Source: Bryobacteraceae bacterium (GTDB lineage: Bacteria > Acidobacteriota > Terriglobia > Bryobacterales > Bryobacteraceae). Taken from it: a DNA stretch of 6,200 nt. Where the stretch lies: assembly GCA_025929455.1 (NCBI GenBank), contig JAICMB010000211.1, positions 1 through 6,200 of the forward strand, in the 5' to 3' direction. This document shows, piece after piece, positions 1 to 6,111 of the stretch (the stretch's first letter is position 1; every line of letters begins with the position of its first letter). The notes below the pieces were generated by a model, which searched no databases, was not told the origin of the DNA, and was given only the letters and a program-made list of their open reading frames with translations. The position numbers and the translations under genes were made by a program.

Positions 1-795
1 GATCTTTCACGGAAGAAACCGATTGTCCCCGCTGGCTATCCGGCGAGCGTGCCCATTTCTCCGGCCGTTCAGGTGGGCGACCGCCTATATCTGTCGGGAT
101 TCCTCGGGCGTGACATTCACACGGGCAAGATACCCGACGATCCGGGTGCGCAGGTGCGGCTTGCCCTCGATCGGATGCAGGAAACGCTTAAGACCGCCGG
201 CGCCGACTTCCGCAACATGGTGTTCGTGAATCCGTATCTCACGGACAAAGTGCCGTCGCGTGTGATGAACAAGATCTATGCGCAACACTTCGAGTTCGGC
301 AATACACCGGCGCGCGCAACCATTCAAGTGGCGGGTTTGCCCAGCGGAGCGAATATCGAGTTCACCGGCGTGGCGGAGATGGATCTGTCAAAGCGCCACG
401 CTGTGCGGCCCAAGAATATGGAGCCGAGCCCGACCGCAAGTCCGTGCGTCTTCGCGGACGACACGTTGTACTGTTCGGCGAAGTCGGGCTTTATTCCGGG
501 CGTGAATGGCGGCATTTACGCGTCCACGGTTGAGACGCAGCTCCGGCAGACTATGCGCAACTTATTAGATGGTTTGGAAGAAGGCGGTCTTAACTTCTCG
601 AATGTCGTCGCGAGCAACGTATATCTCGATAACATCGACGATTTTGCGCACATGAATGCGGTATATGCCCAGTACTTCGGGCCGGCGCCGCCCGCGCGAA
701 CCACGGTGCAACAGATTGCTCCCGGCAAGAGAGAGGCAAATGCCAAAGGACGCTGGCCGACACTCGAACAGATTTCCATTGTCGCTGTGAAGTAG
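1..795 (+). CDS. Tandem-domain RidA/YjgF/UK114-family protein, 5' end missing
   Basis: The frame is open from the first base, and the residues before the GTG at 49 already read like RidA N-terminal sequence (KKPIVPAGYPASVPISPAV), so the true start lies upstream of the window. An internal start at 49 would cut the first beta strand. The 264 visible residues hold two RidA domains, roughly 1-125 and 137-264. Each has the 'D.LY.S' strand near its start (VGDRLYLSGF; ADDTLYCSAK) and a 'PAR.T' segment (R105 and R233 of the visible chain). That arginine binds the substrate carboxylate in RidA deaminases. The first domain also keeps a glutamate (E120, in NIEFTGVA) like the catalytic one of true RidA. 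RidA proteins hydrolyse reactive enamines/imines formed by PLP enzymes, but many paralogues have other or unknown roles. The length is about twice a single-domain RidA (about 130 residues). The MFS gene follows after 7 bp, suggesting an operon. Whether a signal peptide precedes the domain cannot be seen. Family is certain; exact activity is not. Confidence 0.9.
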   Translation, partial: DLSRKKPIVPAGYPASVPISPAVQVGDRLYLSGFLGRDIHTGKIPDDPGAQVRLALDRMQETLKTAGADFRNMVFVNPYLTDKVPSRVMNKIYAQHFEFGNTPARATIQVAGLPSGANIEFTGVAEMDLSKRHAVRPKNMEPSPTASPCVFADDTLYCSAKSGFIPGVNGGIYASTVETQLRQTMRNLLDGLEEGGLNFSNVVASNVYLDNIDDFAHMNAVYAQYFGPAPPARTTVQQIAPGKREANAKGRWPTLEQISIVAVK

Positions 796-802
796 CTGAG
801 CT

Positions 803-2101
803 GTGTCATCGCGCTCGTCGGCACAGGCGGTTCGGGACGGAACGGCTGGACTGCGGGCGCAAAGCGGAATGCGCGCGCAGCAGTGGGGCGTTGTCGGACT
901 GCTGAGCGCCGGCATGGTGATCGCCTATGTCGACCGGGCGAACCTTTCCGTCGTGCTCGCCACGCCCGAGGTTCGCGACCTGTTTCACCTCAGCGACTCC
1001 ACGCGCGGACTGCTGAATTCCGCGTTCTTTTGGACCTATGCGCTGCTGCAGGTGCCCGCGGGATGGGTCGTCGACCGCTTCGGTGTCAAACGGCCGTACG
1101 CGATTGGCTTCGTTTTTTGGACGCTGGTATCCGCCGCCACCGGGCTCGCGGACAGCGTCGCTCACTTGCTTATCCTGCGTTGCTTGTTGGGCATGGGCGA
1201 AGCGATTTGCGCGCCGGCAAGCTTGCGATGGATTCGCTCGAACTGCCCGGAGGAACGGCGCGGCTTAGCCGTCGGCATCTATCTCGCCGGTACAAAAATC
1301 GGCGCGGCCATTGGAGTACCGATCGCTGCTGTTCTCATCGCGGCCTTCAACTGGCGAACGATGTTTCTGGTTTGCGGCTTAGCGGGCCTGGTGTGGGTTG
1401 TAGGTTGGCTGCTCCTGGCTAACGATGATGCGCCCCGGGCGGCGCAAGCCAAAGCGACCGCGCCCGAAGCTGCCGTGTCCATCATGGATTTGCTGGCGAG
1501 CCCGCTGGTCTGGGGCATCTTGCTCGGCACGTTTGCGTACGGATATTTTTTGTACTTCTGCGTGACCTGGCTGCCCGCGTACCTGATGGAGTACCGTCAC
1601 CTGGCGCTCCAGTCGATGGGGCTGTATGCGCTGTTTAGCTTTGGCGGCATGGCGATCGTTGCGATCGCCGCGGGCTGGCTTGCCGATCGCATGATCCGGC
1701 GCGGAGCCGATCCGGCACGTACTCGCAAGGGCTTCACGATTGCAGGCTTCCTGCTCGCCTCGACGGAGCTGATCGGCGTTTTGTCGCGCTCCGAAACGGT
1801 GGCGCTGTTCTTCGTCATCTTTTCTCTCGCGGGACTAGGGCTGGCCACGGCCAACTACTGGGCATTGACGCAAACGCTGATCCCGGGGCGGGCCATGGGG
1901 CGCATCGCCGGACTGCAGAATTGCGCGTCGAACCTCGGCGGAGTTGCGGCCACGCTGCTTACCGGATGGCTGAAAGAGAGCACGGGAGGATATCAGGCGC
2001 CGATGCAGGTGATTTGGATTATCTTGCTGGTGGGAGTTACCGCGTACTTGTTTTTGGTGAAGCCGCGCTACATGCCCGCCCGGTGGCTTTCGCTGTCATA
2101 A
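803..2101 (+). CDS. MFS transporter, anion:cation symporter (ACS)-like
   Basis: This is a 432-residue inner-membrane carrier with about twelve hydrophobic segments, the usual length for the major facilitator superfamily. Near the end of helix 1 it has YVDRANLSV (residues 42-50), the 'DR.NLS' signature typical of ACS-family uptake carriers for hexuronates, glucarate, galactonate and related acids. The loop between helices 2 and 3 carries the MFS motif A (GWVVDRFGVKRP, 87-98), and a second copy begins the C-terminal half (GWLADRMIRR, 271-280). A polar central loop lies near residues 207-225. The likely role is proton-coupled import of an organic anion; the substrate cannot be read from the sequence. 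The GTG start at 803 is 7 bp after the RidA stop. An ATG at 869 is an alternative that would remove a 22-residue polar tail without touching a helix. Neither start has a convincing Shine-Dalgarno. The last 6 bp overlap the end of the convergent SDR gene. Confidence 0.9.
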   Translation: MSSRSSAQAVRDGTAGLRAQSGMRAQQWGVVGLLSAGMVIAYVDRANLSVVLATPEVRDLFHLSDSTRGLLNSAFFWTYALLQVPAGWVVDRFGVKRPYAIGFVFWTLVSAATGLADSVAHLLILRCLLGMGEAICAPASLRWIRSNCPEERRGLAVGIYLAGTKIGAAIGVPIAAVLIAAFNWRTMFLVCGLAGLVWVVGWLLLANDDAPRAAQAKATAPEAAVSIMDLLASPLVWGILLGTFAYGYFLYFCVTWLPAYLMEYRHLALQSMGLYALFSFGGMAIVAIAAGWLADRMIRRGADPARTRKGFTIAGFLLASTELIGVLSRSETVALFFVIFSLAGLGLATANYWALTQTLIPGRAMGRIAGLQNCASNLGGVAATLLTGWLKESTGGYQAPMQVIWIILLVGVTAYLFLVKPRYMPARWLSLS

Positions 2102-2842
2102 CGACCGCAGGTGGAAACCGCCGCCGACCTCGATCACTTGGCCCGTCGAATAATCGAGTAAGCCGTCCGCAATCGCGCGCACGGCCGCAGCCACGTCCGC
2201 CGGCGTGCCTATGCGCCGCTGTGGAACGAGGCCGTTCGCGATGCGATCCTCGTATGTCTGCTGCACCTTGGCGATCATGTCGGTGCGGATGATGCCCGGA
2301 CGGATCTCGAAGACCTGCACGTTGTGTGCGGCCAGCCGCTGCGCGAACAGCGCGACGCTCATGCTCAGCGCCGCCTTCGAAAGGCAGTACTCGGCGCGAT
2401 TCACCGACACGGTATCGCTCGAGATCGAGGTGATGAAGACAATGCGACCAGCGCCCTGCGCCAGCATGTGCCGAGCGAAATGCTGGGTCAGGAAATGCGG
2501 GCCCTTGAGATTGGTCGCCATCAGCTCCTCGAAGCTTTGTTCGGTGGCTTCGAGTATGTCGCGGCGCTCGCGCGGCGCAATGCCGGCATTGTTTACAAGC
2601 AGGTCGATACGGCCGTAGGCACCGAGCACGGCGTCGACCAGGCGTTCGCGATCGACCGCACTTGCGATGTCGCTCTGCAGTGTGTGAACGCCATGCTCGG
2701 CGGCAAGCGATGCGGCGGCATCGGCGCGGCCTCGCCACGTGCCTACGACGGTATGCGTGCGCGCGAGTTCAATCGCGATTCCGCGACCGATGCCGCGGCT
2801 CGCGCCTGTTACGACCGCAACCGGCCTGTTCGATTCCGGCAA
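2096..2842 (-). CDS. Short-chain dehydrogenase/reductase (FabG-like SDR)
   Basis: This is a 248-residue classical SDR, the standard length. The cofactor motif TGASRGIG is at residues 12-19, an adenine-contacting aspartate at D58 and NNAG at 84-87. The catalytic residues N111, S139, Y152 and K156 (YCLSK) are all present, and the RPG motif is at 181-183 followed by the T-D pair. Basic residues after strand 2 (R37, R39) hint at NADPH, weakly. The region from residue 147 to the end resembles, from memory, the 'provisional 3-ketoacyl-ACP reductase' group PRK12745 rather than housekeeping FabG. Such proteins often act in peripheral carbon catabolism. The start is TTG, forced because the frame is closed by the neighbour's TGA four codons upstream and no other start codon precedes the TGASRGIG motif. 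There is no good Shine-Dalgarno, so translation probably depends on coupling to the secreted-protein gene 9 bp upstream. The substrate is unknown. A link to the RidA-MFS pair is inference from position. Confidence 0.9.
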   Translation of the reverse strand: MPESNRPVAVVTGASRGIGRGIAIELARTHTVVGTWRGRADAAASLAAEHGVHTLQSDIASAVDRERLVDAVLGAYGRIDLLVNNAGIAPRERRDILEATEQSFEELMATNLKGPHFLTQHFARHMLAQGAGRIVFITSISSDTVSVNRAEYCLSKAALSMSVALFAQRLAAHNVQVFEIRPGIIRTDMIAKVQQTYEDRIANGLVPQRRIGTPADVAAAVRAIADGLLDYSTGQVIEVGGGFHLRSL

Positions 2843-2851
2843 CGCGCGCCG

Positions 2852-3667
2852 TCAGACCTGTAGCGGCTGCTGCAGGGTAAACGTCAGTCGAGTTTCGGTC
2901 GGGATCTGCACGCGCTGCCCGTGCGTGAGCACCTGCGCTCCGGTCCCGACTGCAGCGCCCGAAAGCGCACCGACCGCTGCGCCCTTACCGCCGCCCGCAA
3001 TCGCACCGATGATGGTGCCCAGCGCCGCGGTTCCGCCGATGACCTTCGCGCTGCGCGAGGTGCGCGACGCGCTCGCCTGCGTGACTTCGGCGGTATCGAT
3101 GCCAATCATGCGGCCGTTCACCTGTACCTGCATGACATCGAGCGTCAGCACAGTACGGCCTTCGATCTTGCCGGATTGCACGTCATTCACGAGTTTGACG
3201 GTCGCATCGGCCCCGCGCGGGATCACAGTCTGGCCGTTCACGACCACTGGTTCGTCGATGCTCGCGCGATAGGTTTGGCCGACCGAGTCGCGCTGCGAAT
3301 CGACGTTATCGATCATGCGCAACACCAGCGTCGTGCCCGCGGGCACTTCCATACCGGACGGAGCAGTTGTGGTACGTGTCGCGTAGTCGTCGCGAGCCGG
3401 GGCAGGCGGCGGAGGCGGTGGTGTCACGGGAGCGGCCGTCGCGTTCTCATACCGATACGTTTGCGTGGCACTTGCAGTCCCGAACGTAATATTCGAAACC
3501 TGATCGATAGAGTACGTCTCGACACGATCGCCCACCACCATCTTCACTTCGCGAGTGGTGCCGCCGGCGTACGTACCGGTCACGGTGCGGCCGTCTTTCA
3601 TGGTCAAAGTGTCCGCGAAACCGAGCGCGGCGACGAGAATCAGCCCGGAAGCGTAGCGTAGGCGCAT
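2852..3667 (-). CDS. Secreted glycine-zipper protein, function unknown
   Basis: This is a 271-residue predicted exported protein. It has a short basic n-region (R2, R4), a hydrophobic stretch LILVAALGFA, and a plausible signal peptidase I site after A18 (GFA/DT). Residues 19-62 form a small beta-rich module (TMKDGRTVTGTYAGG...GDRVETYSIDQVSNITF) that I recall from many acidobacterial secreted proteins. A proline-rich linker follows (83-91, six consecutive prolines). Residues 106-200 are a beta-rich domain starting GMEVPAGTTLVLRMIDNVDS. At 211-247 lies a glycine zipper with repeated small-residue spacing (GTIIGAIAGGGKGAAVGAL), as in YMGG/17-kDa-antigen-like outer-membrane proteins. The chain ends in a beta strand (TRLTFTLQQPL). 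There is no lipobox cysteine, so it is probably not a lipoprotein. The likely place is the periplasm or outer membrane, with the zipper driving membrane insertion or oligomerisation (inference). The ATG is well supported by the strong Shine-Dalgarno. The SDR gene follows 9 bp later. Confidence 0.8.
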   Translation of the reverse strand: MRLRYASGLILVAALGFADTLTMKDGRTVTGTYAGGTTREVKMVVGDRVETYSIDQVSNITFGTASATQTYRYENATAAPVTPPPPPPAPARDDYATRTTTAPSGMEVPAGTTLVLRMIDNVDSQRDSVGQTYRASIDEPVVVNGQTVIPRGADATVKLVNDVQSGKIEGRTVLTLDVMQVQVNGRMIGIDTAEVTQASASRTSRSAKVIGGTAALGTIIGAIAGGGKGAAVGALSGAAVGTGAQVLTHGQRVQIPTETRLTFTLQQPLQV

Positions 3668-3672
3668 GTGTA

Positions 3673-3682
3673 CCTCCTCCTC
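3673..3682 (-). promoter_or_regulatory. Strong Shine-Dalgarno of the secreted glycine-zipper gene
   Basis: Read on the minus strand this is GAGGAGGAGG, 5 nt before the ATG at 3667. It is the only textbook ribosome binding site in the window. It fixes the start of the secreted protein and suggests that this gene is translated much more strongly than its neighbours, whose starts have weak or no such signal. Confidence 0.8.
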
Positions 3683-3736
3683 AGTGACGTGAATCCGTAA
3701 CGTTTAGTTTACTGTGGGCCGGCGCCGCGGCAGTCC

Positions 3737-3755
3737 AAAACTGTAAAGTTTTTTT
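3737..3755 (-). terminator. Weak A/T hairpin, possible terminator of the DUF697-like operon
   Basis: AAAACT (3737-3742) pairs with AGTTTT (3747-3752) across a GTAA loop, and a run of seven T lies at 3749-3755 on the plus strand. It begins about 10 bp past the stop of the DUF697-like gene. On the minus strand, where a terminator is needed, the U-tract after the stem is only the four U's inside the stem, and the stem is almost all A-U. Adjacent GC-rich symmetry (ACTG at 3711-3714, CAGT at 3731-3734) could strengthen folding. It may equally be just an AT-rich promoter patch. Confidence 0.2.
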
Positions 3756-3764
3756 AACGAGACA

Positions 3765-4628
3765 CTACGATGCGTGCTGCTGCCGCGAGCGCATGTTCGC
3801 AAGCACCAGGCCAACGATAGCCTTGCCCTTTTCGTACGCGCGTTGATAGGCTTCGCGCTGCTCGCTGCGGTTGAAGTGCTGGCCGAGTTTGTAATAGCGG
3901 TCGAGCGAGAGTCCGACCACGGTCGTGCCGGCGTACGAGATCGCCGCTTTCGGCAGCAGTCCGCCGCCGAACGGAATTTTCGACACCAGCTCGCGTGCGA
4001 GCGCACGCCATCCGAACGCACCCATCAATATGGTCGCGATTTCGCCCTTTTCCTCGCGATAACCGACGGGCATGTCATTCGCGGCAGCCAACAGGAACGA
4101 CATGCGAATCTGGTTCGCCGTGAGCACCGCCGTGTCGGACGCGAATTCGCCGCCGGCCCACGGCAAGGACAGCATCGGAACGACGTCGGGCAGCGCGGTC
4201 GCGATCGAGAAGACACCGTTTTCTTTCGCGATCTGCCGGATGGTGCGGCTGATATAAACCGAACGGAACGGTTCCACACGGCGCGCCAGTGCGAGCGCAA
4301 GCTCCGGACGAGTGCCGAGGATTTGCCGGACGGTGTGCTGCGGATTGGCCGGCCACCACGTAAACGCATGCGGCGGCGCGGCGATGTCGGGTGTATAGAT
4401 TTCGACGTCGTAGCGACCGCCCGGCTCCGCGCGATACACCGCGCGCTCGAAATACCGCGACTGCGGGCCCGGCGCGGCATGTACGAGATAGTTCTCCAGG
4501 GCCTCGAAGCCGGGCTGCGTCGCCGCGTGCAGTCCGATCTGCACGGGCCGGTCCGCCTCTTCGCGAATCTCGGCAGGGTTCAGATTGCTGATCGCGTTCT
4601 TAACCGATTTATAAATGTTGCCAGCCAT
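3765..4628 (-). CDS. DUF697-like membrane-associated protein
   Basis: This is a 287-residue protein of unknown function. The C-terminal half resembles the DUF697 (YcjF-type) layout. A helical segment comes first (about 124-145), then a hydrophobic hairpin-like stretch around 146-162 (ALPDVVPMLSLPWAGG). A Q-x-R-M helix follows (182-186 region) with AAANDMPVGY, and then IATILMGAFGWRALARELVSKIPFGGG. It ends with a small-residue hydrophobic helix (228-243, AAISYAGTTVVGLSL) and a DRYYKLGQHF tail. In DUF697 proteins the ending is typically a glycine-rich helix followed by an aromatic 'Y(Y)..G' segment, as here. The first 120 residues match nothing I know. The two hydrophobic segments are short for full membrane spans, so peripheral or hairpin association is possible. 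The ATG at 4628 is 4 bp after the stop of the PD-(D/E)XK-like gene, which strongly implies co-translation. There is no GTPase domain in the protein, unlike many DUF697 proteins that are fused to or act with GTPases. The DUF697 assignment is by memory of pattern and is moderate. Confidence 0.65.
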   Translation of the reverse strand: MAGNIYKSVKNAISNLNPAEIREEADRPVQIGLHAATQPGFEALENYLVHAAPGPQSRYFERAVYRAEPGGRYDVEIYTPDIAAPPHAFTWWPANPQHTVRQILGTRPELALALARRVEPFRSVYISRTIRQIAKENGVFSIATALPDVVPMLSLPWAGGEFASDTAVLTANQIRMSFLLAAANDMPVGYREEKGEIATILMGAFGWRALARELVSKIPFGGGLLPKAAISYAGTTVVGLSLDRYYKLGQHFNRSEQREAYQRAYEKGKAIVGLVLANMRSRQQHAS

Positions 4629-4632
4629 GCGT

Positions 4633-6090
4633 TCACGTCCGAAACAGAATCTTGAGCTCGCGTTGCCACGCCGCCGCGAGGCCGATGCGTACCACCTCGA
4701 TCTCCGGCGGAAAGAAACGCAGCAGCCGCTCCGTACTTGGATGGTACTCGAGCGCCGGCGCCACCAGAATCATGCGCGGCGGGTCCGAGCGCAGCTGCAG
4801 ACCTGGAAAATATCCGCCCCGCTCGAAATCGCCGTTCTGCAAATGCCAGCGCACGCGTATCCAGTAGTCCAGCGCCTGCATGGGCAGATGAATGTCTTCT
4901 GACGTCTTCAACTCCAGGACGGCGAGCCGCCCGTCGCGCGCGGCCGCGAGCAAGTCCACCGCTCCGCGTTCCAGGCCCGCGATCGCCGGCGCTTCGCCGT
5001 ACACCGGTTGCACAAGCAAATTCGCGTCGATTTCCGTTAAACTGCGCCGTACCGCGGATTCCAACCACAGCTCCCGCCCGCGCGCAAACAGCGGATGCAG
5101 GCGGTCGCGCGTATCGGGGTGGCGCACACGCGCCAGTTCTCTGGCCAGGCACTCGAGTTCCGCAACGTTAGATGCTTCGGTTACTCCGTTTGTTACCTGC
5201 CTGCGATCGATGCCCGTGATCAGCGTATTGCCGTGGGCGCGCGCAAACTCGAGGCCTCGCACGCGCAGCGATACGCCGCCGGCGCGCGGAATCGCCTCCA
5301 CATCGGGCAAGGCGGCAATCCGCTTCACGACAGATTGCAGCGCTGGCGTAACACCCGTGCACGGCTCGATATGCGTTTCGAGATTGCCGTAATCGCGCAG
5401 GTCGGCTTCGCATGCAAACCCGTCCTCCGCATATACGAACGCGCGATATTGCGCCGCGCCAGGATCCAACCAGCGCAGCCTCAGGCAAACAGCCCGCTGG
5501 GCACCCTCTGGAAGCAGCAGGACCAATCCTCGAAATGCTAGCGCCGGCTCGCGCGCCCTCAAATAATCGAGCCAGATCAGCCCGAACGTGAGGACGCCGT
5601 CCGCATTGCCGGTTTCATTCGAAGCGGCCATGGCCGCCCACGCTTCTCGCCCGCGCCGGATAAATGCGCGCGGATACGCCGGCGACAAGCTGTGGTGCAG
5701 GTCCGCGCCCGCCGTTAGCTCCGGTATCGCGAAGTCGGGAAATGTGCGCTTCAGAAATCGGCGCAAACGCTCGCGCAACTCGAGCCGCCCCGCCTGCACC
5801 TGGACCTCGCGGACCTGCGTCGCCGCATCGACTAGCATCAATTCGCCGACGCGCTTGCCAAACCTCTCCGTGCGCAGCGCAAGTTTGGCGCGCGTCGCCT
5901 GCGTAATTGCCGTCACCCGCCGCGCAATGCTCCTGCGCTCGTCCCATGCTTCCACCAGCGCGCCGCCCGCGCGCTCGGTCACGGCATAGCGGCCCGCCTC
6001 GAGCGCGAACGGCGCTTCCCCCGCCTCGACCAGTTGGGGCTCGCGCGCGGTGCCGATAAAGTCCTGAATGGCACGAGCTAGGTCGCCCAT
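4633..6090 (-). CDS. PD-(D/E)XK nuclease-like protein, uncharacterised
   Basis: This is a 485-residue soluble protein with no signal peptide or membrane helix. The C-terminal third carries a restriction-endonuclease-like core. A helix holds E354 (LWLES), and G376-x-x-D379 lies on the first strand. E393-L-K395 is on the next strand (RLAVLELKTSED) and Q405-x-x-x-Y409 on the following helix (PMQALDYWIRV). The GxxD, ExK and QxxxY set is that of RecB/Cas4-type PD-(D/E)XK nucleases, where D, E and K bind metal and activate water. All the expected residues are present, so it may be active. The N-terminal 340 residues match no domain I recognise; residues 1-90 look beta-rich, and 100-240 contain a Trp/Leu-rich central segment (LIWLDYLRAR). 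The ATG at 6090 lacks a clear Shine-Dalgarno and lies 21 bp after the TAG of the previous gene, in the same frame. The DUF697-like gene follows after 4 bp. DNA repair, defence or a non-catalytic role are all possible; none is shown. Confidence 0.75.
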   Translation of the reverse strand: MGDLARAIQDFIGTAREPQLVEAGEAPFALEAGRYAVTERAGGALVEAWDERRSIARRVTAITQATRAKLALRTERFGKRVGELMLVDAATQVREVQVQAGRLELRERLRRFLKRTFPDFAIPELTAGADLHHSLSPAYPRAFIRRGREAWAAMAASNETGNADGVLTFGLIWLDYLRAREPALAFRGLVLLLPEGAQRAVCLRLRWLDPGAAQYRAFVYAEDGFACEADLRDYGNLETHIEPCTGVTPALQSVVKRIAALPDVEAIPRAGGVSLRVRGLEFARAHGNTLITGIDRRQVTNGVTEASNVAELECLARELARVRHPDTRDRLHPLFARGRELWLESAVRRSLTEIDANLLVQPVYGEAPAIAGLERGAVDLLAAARDGRLAVLELKTSEDIHLPMQALDYWIRVRWHLQNGDFERGGYFPGLQLRSDPPRMILVAPALEYHPSTERLLRFFPPEIEVVRIGLAAAWQRELKILFRT

Positions 6091-6111
6091 TCGGCGCGTC
6101 CGGGCCGCACG

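Larger units (their letters stand above)
3668..3764 (-). promoter_or_regulatory. Only substantial intergenic region; likely promoter of the glycine-zipper gene and SDR
   Basis: These 97 bp separate two minus-strand genes. They are the only place in the window where a promoter for the secreted-protein gene and SDR could lie outside coding sequence. The stretch includes AT-rich patches (3701-3711 and 3735-3757) flanking a GC-rich core. On the minus strand a TTGGAC (3733-3738) sits 18 nt before CAGTAA (3709-3714) and 21 nt before TAAACT (3706-3711). Both are poor matches to -35/-10 elements, so I cannot name a specific promoter. Confidence 0.35.

Noticed and set aside
49..51. GTG at 49 as the start of the RidA protein
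   Set aside because: The frame is open to the window edge and the upstream residues fit the RidA N-terminus, so this is an internal valine codon.
2110..2122. Hairpin GGTGG-AAA-CCGCC just after the transporter stop, as a terminator
   Set aside because: Only 5 bp, with one wobble pair and no T-run after it, and it encodes the glycine-rich end of the SDR.
2037..2738. A 233-codon minus-strand frame shifted against the SDR
   Set aside because: Same strand but a different frame from a protein with every SDR catalytic motif; its translation is arginine-rich and low in hydrophobic core residues.
2921..3661. A 246-codon plus-strand open frame opposite the glycine-zipper gene
   Set aside because: Very rich in Arg, His and Ala with no domain; the minus-strand reading has a signal peptide, Shine-Dalgarno and ordered domains.
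3711..3734. GC-rich imperfect inverted repeat (ACTG...CAGT) as an operator or intrinsic terminator
   Set aside because: The arms pair for only 4 bp at each level with a bulge between them, and no T-tract follows on the minus strand, where the flanking genes lie.
3774..4655. A 293-codon plus-strand open frame opposite the DUF697-like gene, longer than the gene itself
   Set aside because: It is arginine/histidine-rich, has no recognisable domain, and mirrors a gene with clear family features. Long antisense frames are expected at this GC content.
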